Source: PVC group bacterium
Lineage (GTDB): Bacteria; Auribacterota; Erginobacteria; Erginobacterales; PUNC01
Reading direction: 5' to 3'
Assembly (NCBI GenBank): GCA_003551625.1
Contig: PUNC01000175.1
Span: 1-50,033, forward strand
DNA: 50,033 nucleotides
Notes under the pieces: model-generated
What the model saw: only the letters and a program-made list of their open reading frames with translations
What the model was told of the DNA's origin: nothing
Database searches by the model: none
Program-made: the position numbers and the translations under genes
Part shown: piece by piece, positions 8,301 through 17,103 of the stretch
Numbering within the stretch: position 1 is the stretch's first letter
Layout: each line of letters begins with the position of its first letter

Positions 8301-9722
8301 CCGCCGGCGGATGATCTCGTTTACCAGGCGCGGGTTGGCCTGGCCCCGGGTCTCCTTCATCACCCGGCCCACCAGGAACCCCAGCGCCTTCTCTTTCCCC
8401 GAAGCGAAGTCTTCAGCCGGGCCGGGATGCTCCCCGATCACCTTTTCCACCACCTTCTCCAGCTCCGACTCGTCGCTGATCTGGACCAGCCCCCGCTCCC
8501 GGACGATCTCCGAGGGAGGCTTCCTTTCGTCGCACATCAGGGCGAAGACCGACTTGGCGATCTTCCCGCTGATCACGCCCCGGTCGATCAGTCCGACCAG
8601 CTCGGAGACGTGTTCGGGCGGCACCGGGGAACTCTCGATCGGGGTGTCGGACTCTTTGAGCCGGGCCATCAGTTCCACCGTGATCCAGTTGCTCAGGGTC
8701 TTGAAGTTGGCGCAGGCGCGGGCGGCGGTTTCGAAATACTCCGCCAGGGCCGGATCCGAGGTCAGCACCCCCGCGTCGTAAAACCCGAGTTCGTAGTCCC
8801 GCTGAAAACGCCCCGCCTTGGCCGAAGGCAGCTCGGGCAGGGCGGCGGATATTTCTTCGATCCAGACCCGGTCAAGCTCCGTCGGGACCAGATCGGGATC
8901 GGGAAAATAGCGGTAATCGTGAGCCTCCTCCTTGCTCCGCATCGGGAAAGTCTTCTGGGAAGCGGCGTCGTAAAGCCGGGTCTCCTGGACGACGGCGCCT
9001 CCGGAACGAATCAGTTCGGCTTGACGGGAAACCTCGTAAGAGAGAGCCCTCTCCACCGCCCGGAAGGAGTTCATGTTTTTGACCTCGGTCTTGACCCCCA
9101 GCTTCTCCGAACCGGACAGGCGAAGCGAGACATTGGCGTCGCAGCGAAAGCTTCCCTTTTCCATATCGCAGTCGCTCACCTCCACCGTCCGCAGCAGGTT
9201 CCGCAGGACCTTGAGGTAATCGTAGGCGTCCTCCGGGGAACGGAGATCGGGACGGGTCACGATCTCGAGGAGCGGAACCCCGGAACGATTGAAATCGACC
9301 CCGCTGAAACCTTCGGCGGCGAAGTGGACGAGTTTTCCGGTATCCTCCTCGAGGTGAGCGCGGGCGAGTCCGACGCGAAGGCTTCCCTCCTCCCGGGGGA
9401 TCTCCACGAACCCGTCGGCGGACAGGGGGAGGTCGTATTGAGAGACCTGGTAGTTCTTGGCCATATCCGGATAGAAGTAGTTCTTGCGGTGGAACTGGCT
9501 GAAGGGAGCGATCCGGCAGTTCAGGGCCAGGGCGGCACGTACGCCCAGCTCGACGCTTTTGCGGTTAAGCACCGGAAGAGTGCCGGGCAATCCCAGACAG
9601 ACCGGGCAGACGCGGCTGTTGGGTTCCCCGCCCCAATCGACCGGGCAGTCGCAGAAAAGCTTGGAGCGCGTCTTGAGCTGAACGTGAACTTCCAGGCCGA
9701 TTACGGTTTCGAATTCGCTCAT
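8289..9722 (-). CDS. gatB: Asp-tRNA(Asn)/Glu-tRNA(Gln) amidotransferase subunit B
   Basis: FETVIGLEVHVQLKTRSKLFCDC, VCPVCLGLPGTLPVLN, HRKNYFYPDMAKNYQVSQYD. Confidence 0.97.
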   Translation of the reverse strand: MSEFETVIGLEVHVQLKTRSKLFCDCPVDWGGEPNSRVCPVCLGLPGTLPVLNRKSVELGVRAALALNCRIAPFSQFHRKNYFYPDMAKNYQVSQYDLPLSADGFVEIPREEGSLRVGLARAHLEEDTGKLVHFAAEGFSGVDFNRSGVPLLEIVTRPDLRSPEDAYDYLKVLRNLLRTVEVSDCDMEKGSFRCDANVSLRLSGSEKLGVKTEVKNMNSFRAVERALSYEVSRQAELIRSGGAVVQETRLYDAASQKTFPMRSKEEAHDYRYFPDPDLVPTELDRVWIEEISAALPELPSAKAGRFQRDYELGFYDAGVLTSDPALAEYFETAARACANFKTLSNWITVELMARLKESDTPIESSPVPPEHVSELVGLIDRGVISGKIAKSVFALMCDERKPPSEIVRERGLVQISDESELEKVVEKVIGEHPGPAEDFASGKEKALGFLVGRVMKETRGQANPRLVNEIIRRRLSG

Positions 9723-9731
9723 TTCCTTCCG

Positions 9732-11216
9732 TTACCGGTCGTCCAGGGCCGGTTTTTTCAGATGATGGGCGGTGGCGCCCTCGAAAAGGGCCGCCGCGCG
9801 GATCAGGTTGTCCTCGCGGAACGGGGCGGCCACCAGCTGCAAGCCCACCGGCAGCCCGCCGCCGGTGAATCCGCAGTTGATCGAGACGGCGGGGACGCCG
9901 GCCAGGTTGATGGAGATGGTGAACAGGTCGGTCAAATACATCTGGAGGGGATCGTCGATCTTTTCCCCGAGGCGGAAGGCCGGGATGGGAGCGGTCGGGA
10001 GAATAACGCAATCGCAGCCGGCCAGGGCGGAATCGAAGTCGTTCTTGATCAGCCGCCGGATGCGGAGAGCCCGGCCGTAATAGGCTTCGTAGTATCCGGC
10101 GCTGAGAACATAGGTGCCCAGAAGAACCCGGCGCTTGACCTCCTCACCGAACCCTTCCGCCCGGCTCTTTTCGAAAAGTTCCAGCAGGTCGGCGACTCCC
10201 GGCGCCCGGCGGCCGTAGCGGATACCGTCGAAACGGGCCAGGTTGGAGGAAGCCTCGGCGGTGGAGACGATATAGTAGCAGGCCACCGCGTATTCCAGGC
10301 TGGAAAGCTCCACCTCGACGAACTTCGCGCCCAGGGCGGCGTAGGTGTCCACGGCGGCGCGAAAAGCCGCGGCCACCTCCCGGTCCATCCCCTTGAGCGT
10401 ATCCCGGGAGGGAAGCCCCAGGGTAAGGGAGGCGGGGTCGGCCTGGAGGAAGTCCCGGTACCGGGGAACCGGCTCCGGCGCGGAGGTGGCGTCCCGGGGA
10501 TCGTGGCCCGCGATCACTTCCAGCAGGAGCGCCAGATCCTCGACGTCCTTGCCGAAGGGGCCGGCCTGGTCGAGGGAGGAAGCGTAGGCGACCAGTCCGT
10601 AGCGGGAGACGCGCCCGTAAGTCGGCTTCAGCCCGGCCACGCCGCAGAAAGCGGCGGGCTGGCGGACCGAACCGCCGGTATCGGTCCCGAAAGCCGCCAC
10701 CGTCTGGTCGGCGGCCAGGGCCGCCGCCGAGCCGCCCGAAGATCCGCCGGGAACCCTTTCCAGGTCCCAGGGATTGCGCGCCGGCCCCCGGGCCGAGTTT
10801 TCGGTGGACGACCCCATCGCGAACTCGTCCATATTGGTCGATCCCAGGATAACGGCGCCGGCGTCTTTGAGCTTGCGCGCCACCGTGGCGTCGTAGGGGG
10901 AGATGAAACCCTCGAGGATCCGGGAGCAGCAGGTAACCTCCCGGCCCTTGACGCAGAACAGATCCTTGAGCGCCACCGGAACCCCGGCCAGCGGTCCCGG
11001 GTTTCGCCCGGCGGCCAGCTCGCGGTCGATTCTGCCCGCCTCCTCCAGCGCCTCCTCCCGATCGACGCGGACGAAGGCGTTGAGGCGGCGGTCGGTCTTC
11101 TCGATCCTCTCCAGGCAATCCCGGACCGCGGCGGTCGCCGTCGCCCGTCCCGCGGCGATCCGGGCGGCCAACTCGTGGGCGGAGAGGCGGTTGAGGGCTT
11201 GAAAGGCGGGCATCAC
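9732..11216 (-). CDS. gatA: Asp-tRNA(Asn)/Glu-tRNA(Gln) amidotransferase subunit A
   Basis: Amidase signature GSSTENSARGPARNPWDLERVPGGSSGGSAAALAA. Confidence 0.97.
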   Translation of the reverse strand: MMPAFQALNRLSAHELAARIAAGRATATAAVRDCLERIEKTDRRLNAFVRVDREEALEEAGRIDRELAAGRNPGPLAGVPVALKDLFCVKGREVTCCSRILEGFISPYDATVARKLKDAGAVILGSTNMDEFAMGSSTENSARGPARNPWDLERVPGGSSGGSAAALAADQTVAAFGTDTGGSVRQPAAFCGVAGLKPTYGRVSRYGLVAYASSLDQAGPFGKDVEDLALLLEVIAGHDPRDATSAPEPVPRYRDFLQADPASLTLGLPSRDTLKGMDREVAAAFRAAVDTYAALGAKFVEVELSSLEYAVACYYIVSTAEASSNLARFDGIRYGRRAPGVADLLELFEKSRAEGFGEEVKRRVLLGTYVLSAGYYEAYYGRALRIRRLIKNDFDSALAGCDCVILPTAPIPAFRLGEKIDDPLQMYLTDLFTISINLAGVPAVSINCGFTGGGLPVGLQLVAAPFREDNLIRAAALFEGATAHHLKKPALDDR

Positions 11217-11527
11217 GTCTCCTCGATCACCGGGGGGACTTTGAAGAAGCCGCCCTCCCTTTCCGGGGCCAGCCGCAGGTATTGCTCGGAGCCGGCGGGT
11301 GACGAGGGTTCATCGGGGCGGGTGACGTTTTTCAGGGGCAGGATGTGCGACAGCTGCTCCAGATCGTCGGCCGGAGCGGACTTGAGTTTTTCCATATAGC
11401 CAAGGATATCGCTCAGCTGGGCGCCGAGTTTTTCCTTCTCTTCGCGGGTCAACCGGATCCGGGCCAGGCCGGCCACGTGCTCGATCCCGGAGGGATCCAG
11501 CGGCTGGTTTTTCGACGCGTCTTTCAT
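11213..11527 (-). CDS. gatC: Asp-tRNA(Asn)/Glu-tRNA(Gln) amidotransferase subunit C
   Basis: IEHVAGLARIRLTREEKEKLGAQLSDILGYMEKL; start at MKDASKN inferred (ORF track extends further upstream). Confidence 0.92.
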   Translation of the reverse strand: MKDASKNQPLDPSGIEHVAGLARIRLTREEKEKLGAQLSDILGYMEKLKSAPADDLEQLSHILPLKNVTRPDEPSSPAGSEQYLRLAPEREGGFFKVPPVIEET

Positions 11528-12435
11528 CGTTGAGAACCCCGGCCGGAGATCGCGGCCAACTCGTCGCTTAGGCGGGCAAAGTCCTGCCCGCTCAGGGTCT
11601 CCGCCCGGCGGGAGGGGTCGATCCCCGCCCGGCGGCAGGCTTCCGTCAGCATCCGAGCAGTATAACCAAGGGCGGAGAGCGAGGCCAGGGAGTTTTTCAG
11701 AAACTTCCGGCGGCGGCCGAAAGCGGCCCGGACCACGGATTTCCACAGGGATAGATCGGAGACGGGATACCGCCCGCCGGGAACGATTTCGAAGCGGATG
11801 ACGACCGAATCCACCCGGGGGACCGGGAAAAAACAGCGGCGGCCGACCGGAAAGAGAACCTCGGGACGGCTGAACATTCCGGCCAGGACGCTCAGGGTCC
11901 CGTAGTCCCCGCTCCCCGGCGGGCTGGTCACCCGGATCCCGACCTCCCGGGGAAGAGTCAGGACCATCAACCGGAGATTTTCCGAGGACAGAAGCAGGCG
12001 GGCCAGGATCTCGCCCCCGATCGAGTAAGGCGGATTCGCGATCACCTTCACTCCCATCCCGGCGGCCGCACCGAAGGACTCCGGGGAGAGAAGCCGAAGC
12101 GGGTCGAGCCGGAGAAAGTCGGCCTCGATCACCTCGACGTTGGGCAGCTCGGCGACGGTTTCTCGAAGCAGCTCGGCCAGTCCGCGGTCGACCTCCACCG
12201 CCTTCACCCGGCCGGCGCGATACGCCAGCTCCCGGGTCAGGGTGCCGGCGCCGGCGCCGATCTCCACGACCAGATCGGAGGGACCCGGCTCCCCCGCCCC
12301 GACGATCTTGGCCAGAATATTCCGGTCGACCAGGAAGTTCTGTCCCCGGCGGCGGGAAAGGTAAAGACCGCGGGAACGCAACAGCCCGCTCAGATAAGAA
12401 CGGTTGACCAGCGGGTTTTCCCGCCCGGCGCTCAC
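11524..12435 (-). CDS. rsmA: 16S rRNA (adenine1518-N6/adenine1519-N6)-dimethyltransferase
   Basis: RRGQNFLVDRNILAKIV, VVEIGAGAGTLTREL, VIANPPYSIGGEIL. Confidence 0.93.
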   Translation of the reverse strand: MSAGRENPLVNRSYLSGLLRSRGLYLSRRRGQNFLVDRNILAKIVGAGEPGPSDLVVEIGAGAGTLTRELAYRAGRVKAVEVDRGLAELLRETVAELPNVEVIEADFLRLDPLRLLSPESFGAAAGMGVKVIANPPYSIGGEILARLLLSSENLRLMVLTLPREVGIRVTSPPGSGDYGTLSVLAGMFSRPEVLFPVGRRCFFPVPRVDSVVIRFEIVPGGRYPVSDLSLWKSVVRAAFGRRRKFLKNSLASLSALGYTARMLTEACRRAGIDPSRRAETLSGQDFARLSDELAAISGRGSQR

Positions 12436-13433
12436 TTCGACGCCAGGCGGCAGGCGAGTTTCACCGCTTCGATCATCGAACGCGGATCGGCGCGTCCCCG
12501 GCCGGCAAGCTCGTAGGCGGTGCCGTGGTCGGGGGAGGTCCGGACCAGCGGAAGGCCGAGGGTAAGGTTGACCCCGCGGTCGAAAGCCAGCGTTTTGAGC
12601 GGGATCAATCCCTGGTCGTGATACATAGCCACCACCGCGTCATAGTCGCCGCGCCGGTGGCGGTAGAAGACGGTGTCGGGAGGCAGCGGCCCCTCGACCG
12701 GCAGACCCGCCCGCCGGCAGGCGGCCACGGCCGGGGTTATGATCCTGGCCTCCTCGTCCCCGAAAGCCCCCGCCTCCCCGGCGTGGGGGTTGAGGCCGGC
12801 CACCGCGATCCGGGGACGGGAGACGCCCAGCCGGAGCAGCGCCTGGTGGGTCAGGCGGATCTTCTCGGCGATCCCCTCCCGGGAAAGGGACCGGCTGACC
12901 CGGGAGAGAGGAATATGCACGGTGCAGAGCGTGACCCGGAACCTGCCCCCGACCAGCATCATCGCCCAACTGCGGGCGCCGGTCAGGTGGGCCAGGAAAT
13001 CGGTATGGCCCTGGAAACGGTACCCCGCCCGGTGAATCCCCTCCTTGTTGATCGGAGCCGTGACCAGGGCGGAGGCCCCGCCGGCAAGCACCAGCTTCAC
13101 CCCCCGTTCCACGCACTCCATCGCCGCCCGGCCCCAGGCGGCGGAGACCCGGCCGGGACGAACCGGTCCGGACGGGAGGCGGGGGGGCTGAAGAACGGGG
13201 ACCTCCTCCCCACTCCCTTCCCTCCGCTCGCCCGCGGAGAGGCGGCGCAGGGCCAGGGCCGCTCCCGTCCGCCGGGCTTGTTCCCGGAATACATTCAAAG
13301 AACCGATAAGGAGAAAGTCGCAGCGGCGGCGGAGGAAGGGATCGGCGGCGGCCCGGACGGCGACCTCCGGGCCGATCCCGGCGGCGTCGCCCATAGTGAC
13401 GGCGACGCGGATTTTTCTACTCGAAGATGGCAA
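12432..13433 (-). CDS. pdxA: 4-hydroxythreonine-4-phosphate dehydrogenase
   Basis: VTMGDAAGIGPEVAV, ALVTAPINKEGIHRAGYRFQGHTDFLAHLTG, GLNPHAGEAGAFGDEEARIITPAV. Confidence 0.95.
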   Translation of the reverse strand: MPSSSRKIRVAVTMGDAAGIGPEVAVRAAADPFLRRRCDFLLIGSLNVFREQARRTGAALALRRLSAGERREGSGEEVPVLQPPRLPSGPVRPGRVSAAWGRAAMECVERGVKLVLAGGASALVTAPINKEGIHRAGYRFQGHTDFLAHLTGARSWAMMLVGGRFRVTLCTVHIPLSRVSRSLSREGIAEKIRLTHQALLRLGVSRPRIAVAGLNPHAGEAGAFGDEEARIITPAVAACRRAGLPVEGPLPPDTVFYRHRRGDYDAVVAMYHDQGLIPLKTLAFDRGVNLTLGLPLVRTSPDHGTAYELAGRGRADPRSMIEAVKLACRLASK

Positions 13434-14388
13434 CGTAGGTTTCGGCCTTCAACCGCTCTACCCAATCCCGGAATTTTTCCTCGAATCTTCTGGAGAAGAG
13501 TTCGGTTTCGATCTCCGTCCAGACTTCTTCCAGGGGGCGGATCCCGGCGTCCCGCCGGCCGGTCACCCAGACGATATGAAAACCCAGATCGCTCTCGATC
13601 AGCCGGCTGTGCCGACCCACGCGCAGGGAGAAGACCTCCTCTTCCAGGACCGGGAGGATCTCTCCCCTCTCCACGAAGCCCCAATCGCCTCCCTGTTCCG
13701 CCCGCGGCCCCTGGGAGTAGGCGCGGGCGAGTTCCTCGAAGTCTTCACCCTCTTCGATCCGGGCCAGGATCGTTCCGGCCCGCTCCCGGCCGTCCGCGCG
13801 CTCTTCCTCATCCGCGCCGGCGCGGATCAGGATATGACTGAAGCGGACCAGCTCGGACTCGGAGAACTCGTCCCGGTTCCGCTCGTAGTAGGAGATGATC
13901 TCCCCCGGGGGCACATTCACTCTCTGCCTGACCTCGAGGGTTACCAGGCGTTGGATCTTGATCTCATCGCGAATCTGATCGCGCAGGTCATCTTCGGTCA
14001 TCCCCTCCCGGACCAGATCCTCCTCATATTCGGCAAGAGATGGATAAGCCGACCTGATCTCGGCCAGCCGCGCCTCCACTTCCCGGTTCGAAACCCTGAT
14101 CTCATCATCACGGCGGGCCCGCTGACGGAGCAGCTCCCGCTCCACCCAGCCCTGGATGGCGTTCGAGCGCATCCGGTCCTTCACCTCGGCCAGCTCGGCG
14201 CCGGAGTAGACTTCCTCGAGCTGACGGTAGACCGGCTCAAGATTCCGCTCCAGATCGGCGGCGATCAGCAGCTCATCGCCGACCTGGGCCAGCGCCCGGG
14301 CGACGGCCAGCACCTCGCCCCGGGAGGCTGCCGGCGCCGCCCCCAGCGCCAAGATCAGAGCCCAGAAGATCAAACCCCCGAATCTCAA
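13417..14388 (-). CDS. SurA-like periplasmic chaperone / parvulin peptidylprolyl isomerase
   Basis: Signal peptide, SurA-N-like region, parvulin core RFSHILIRAG...FEELARAYSQGPRAEQGGDWGFVERGEILPVLEEEVFSL. Confidence 0.85.
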   Translation of the reverse strand: MRFGGLIFWALILALGAAPAASRGEVLAVARALAQVGDELLIAADLERNLEPVYRQLEEVYSGAELAEVKDRMRSNAIQGWVERELLRQRARRDDEIRVSNREVEARLAEIRSAYPSLAEYEEDLVREGMTEDDLRDQIRDEIKIQRLVTLEVRQRVNVPPGEIISYYERNRDEFSESELVRFSHILIRAGADEEERADGRERAGTILARIEEGEDFEELARAYSQGPRAEQGGDWGFVERGEILPVLEEEVFSLRVGRHSRLIESDLGFHIVWVTGRRDAGIRPLEEVWTEIETELFSRRFEEKFRDWVERLKAETYVAIFE

Positions 14389-15266
14389 TTCCCTCTCTCC
14401 ATTTCCGCCTTCATCCTCTCCAGCCTCACCTCGTCCACCCAGACCGGAGTTTTCCGGACGGCCTTCTCCCGCAGTTCAGCCATCCTCTCCTGCCGGCGCC
14501 GAAAGAGCAAGGCCGAAACCACCTCGTCGCGGGCCTCGTCGAGTTCCCGAAGGCGGGGAGGACGACGGTCGGTAACCTTGACCAGGTGGTAGCCGTAGTC
14601 GGTCCGGACCGGGCCGGCGATTCCGCCGGTCTCCAGCCCCCGGGCCACCCCTTCCAATTCGGGAAGAAGCTGACCCGGGCGGAAGAAACCCAGGTCCCCG
14701 CCCCGGGGAGCGCTGTCGGCCTGTGAGTAACGTCGGGCCAGTTCGGCGAAATCCTCGCCCTCCCCCGCCCTCCGCAGCAAAGACCGGGCGAATTCCGCGG
14801 CCTCGCCTTCCTTATCCGGCGAATCACGAAGAAGAATATGGCTTACCCGGACCAGCTCCGGAACCGCGAAGTCCGCGGCGTTCTCCCTCCAGAACTCCTC
14901 GATCTCCCGCTCCCCGGGAGAAGGGAGGGCTGAAAATTCTTCCTCCAGAAAGAGTTCCACCAACAGGCTCTCCCGAACTTCGGCCAGCGCCCGGCGGAAA
15001 CGATCGGTCTCCTCGATGCCCGCGGCGCGGGCCAAACCGACCAGCTTCTTCTCCTCGATTATTCCCTGCAGCACCAGCTCCGGAGATACCGGTTCCGTTT
15101 CGGAAAGCGCTTGCCAGACCCGGCGCAACTGTTCCGCGGTGATCCACTCATCTCCCACCACGGCCAGGATATCCTGTTCCCGGTGCCGGCGCGGGCGGAG
15201 GGAGAGATAAACCACCGCCGCCAACACCGCCAGGCTCAAGATCACCAGCAGATGCGACTTTTTCAT
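14385..15266 (-). CDS. Second parvulin-type peptidylprolyl isomerase (PrsA/SurA-like), membrane-anchored
   Basis: N-terminal TM; RVSHILLRDSPDKEGEAAEFARSLLRRAGEGEDFAELARRYSQADSAPRGGDLGFFRPGQLLPELE. Confidence 0.85.
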   Translation of the reverse strand: MKKSHLLVILSLAVLAAVVYLSLRPRRHREQDILAVVGDEWITAEQLRRVWQALSETEPVSPELVLQGIIEEKKLVGLARAAGIEETDRFRRALAEVRESLLVELFLEEEFSALPSPGEREIEEFWRENAADFAVPELVRVSHILLRDSPDKEGEAAEFARSLLRRAGEGEDFAELARRYSQADSAPRGGDLGFFRPGQLLPELEGVARGLETGGIAGPVRTDYGYHLVKVTDRRPPRLRELDEARDEVVSALLFRRRQERMAELREKAVRKTPVWVDEVRLERMKAEMERGN

Positions 15267-15410
15267 CTTTTTGTCTCGGGACTCTTAATCAAACGGTTCT
15301 CAAGCATCATCGGATATTTTACCAGCCAACCGATATGAGAAGAAGTTCATAACGCCGATTAGCCGTGGAAACCTCAGCGGTTATTCAGACCGATTTCCGT
15401 CGGGTCGCGT

Positions 15411-16772
15411 TCAACCGAAGAATTTATTAGCCAGGCCGCTGACCATAATCAGGATGATGGCGGCCGGGATCAGATACCTAATCAGAAAGCCCCAGATCCG
15501 GATCCAGGCCGAAGCGGGATCGCCGAGTTCGCAGTCAACCGCCGCTTTTGACGCGGTCCAGACGTATCCGGTAAACAACGCCGCCAGCAGACCTCCCAGG
15601 GGGAGAAAGACGCTGTTGACCAGCCAGTCGTAGGAGTCGAGGATGTCCATTCCCAGGATGCGGACCCCGCTCCAGCCGCTGTAGCCGAGGATGGCCGGGA
15701 TGCCGGCCAGAAAGATCACGAAACCCGAGGACAGGGCGGCCCGAAACCGCTTGAGACCCTTCTCGTCCATCGCCCAGGCCACCACCACTTCCAGCAGGGA
15801 TATCCCGGAAGTCAGGGCGGCGATGCTCAAGACCAGAAAGAAGACGAATCCGGCGGCCCGCCCCATCGCCATCCGGGCGAAAACCGCCGGCAGGGTAACG
15901 AAGGTCAGGCCCGGACCCTGGGCGGCCTCGAAGCCCAGCGCGAAGACGGCGGGAAAGATCGCGAAACCGGCCAGGATGGCGATCCCGGTATCCATCGCCA
16001 CCACCTCCAGGGCGTCTCGGGCCGCGCTCTCGCGCCGGCGGAGATAGCTTCCATAGGTGAGGATCGCTCCCATTCCCAGGCTCAGGGTGAAGAAAGACTG
16101 GGCGATCGCGTCGAGAAAGGTCCCGGCGGTGACCCGGCTCCAGTCGGGACGGAGAAAGAACGCGATCCCGCGGCCCGCCCCCGGAATGGTCACCGCGCGG
16201 ACGATAACGGCGACCATCAGAACCAGGAGCAGCGGCATCAGGTAGAAGACGCATTTCTCGATCCCCTTCACCACCCCGGCCGAGATCACCGCCACGCAAA
16301 GAATCATAAATACCAGGTGGCAGAGCAGGAGGGTCCCGGGAGAGGAGATCAACGAGCCGAACTCGGCCGAGTAGTCCGCCGCGGGGGAAAAACCTTCAAA
16401 GAGCGCCCGCCAGGTGTAATGCAGCGCCCAGCCGGCCACCACCGAGTAGTAGGAAAGGATCACGAAGCCGGTCAGGACCCCGAGCGCGCCGACCAGCCAC
16501 CACGGCGCTCCGGGGGCGAGCGCCCGGAAAGCGCCGACGGGATTTTTCTGGGTCTTCCGGCCCAGAAGCATCTCGTTTAAAAACAGGGGATAGCCGATCA
16601 GGCCGATCGTGACCAGGTAGATGAGCAGAAAGGCGGCGCCCCCGTTGACGCCGGCCACGTAGGGAAACCGCCAGATGTTGCCGAGCCCGACGGCGCTTCC
16701 CGCCGCCGCCAGGACAAAACCGATCCTCGTGCTCCAGCCCTCGCGTTGGTTGTTGTTGGAGTTGTTTCCCAT
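15411..16772 (-). CDS. Na+-dependent transporter of the NSS/SNF family
   Basis: RIGFVLAAAGSAVGLGNIWRFPYVAGVNGGAAFLLIYL is the SNF-family signature; many TM segments. Confidence 0.94.
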   Translation of the reverse strand: MGNNSNNNQREGWSTRIGFVLAAAGSAVGLGNIWRFPYVAGVNGGAAFLLIYLVTIGLIGYPLFLNEMLLGRKTQKNPVGAFRALAPGAPWWLVGALGVLTGFVILSYYSVVAGWALHYTWRALFEGFSPAADYSAEFGSLISSPGTLLLCHLVFMILCVAVISAGVVKGIEKCVFYLMPLLLVLMVAVIVRAVTIPGAGRGIAFFLRPDWSRVTAGTFLDAIAQSFFTLSLGMGAILTYGSYLRRRESAARDALEVVAMDTGIAILAGFAIFPAVFALGFEAAQGPGLTFVTLPAVFARMAMGRAAGFVFFLVLSIAALTSGISLLEVVVAWAMDEKGLKRFRAALSSGFVIFLAGIPAILGYSGWSGVRILGMDILDSYDWLVNSVFLPLGGLLAALFTGYVWTASKAAVDCELGDPASAWIRIWGFLIRYLIPAAIILIMVSGLANKFFG

Positions 16773-16947
16773 TCTTTCCGTCCGGCCGGGAGGAAGCCCG
16801 GATTGAATCCGGTCTGAAAATTAAATCCACCGCTCCGTTTGAATCGTGAGCGCAGACCGGCCTCGGGTTCGTTTTTTTCCAAAAAGGCATTTTACACTTT
16901 CTCGGTGGAGATTCAAGAATTCAGCCCGATTTACTATACGCCGGATC

Positions 16948-17062
16948 AGGGACATAAGGGACGGAGAAGGGACTGAAGGGACAGAAAAGGGACTGAAGGG
17001 ACAACAAAGGCGAGGTTAAACCGTCCCTCCGTCCCTTTAGTCCCTCAAGTCCCTGAGTCCCT
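16948..17062. repeat. Inverted array of AGGGAC / GTCCCT units
   Basis: Six AGGGAC units (16948, 16957, 16968, 16977, 16988, 16997) face five GTCCCT units (17023, 17031, 17040, 17049, 17057). Confidence 0.92.
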
Positions 17063-17103
17063 CCCGCCCCCGGCATTTCCGGCGCCGACCTGGTGGATCC
17101 GGG

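Noticed and set aside
8427-11399. 990-aa + strand ORF antisense to gatB/gatA
   Set aside because: Lies opposite two unambiguous genes; low-complexity G/R/Q/D-rich translation typical of antisense frames in GC-rich DNA.
16948-17062. CRISPR-like array
   Set aside because: Units are 6-9 bp, inverted across the centre, with no spacers of CRISPR length and no cas genes.
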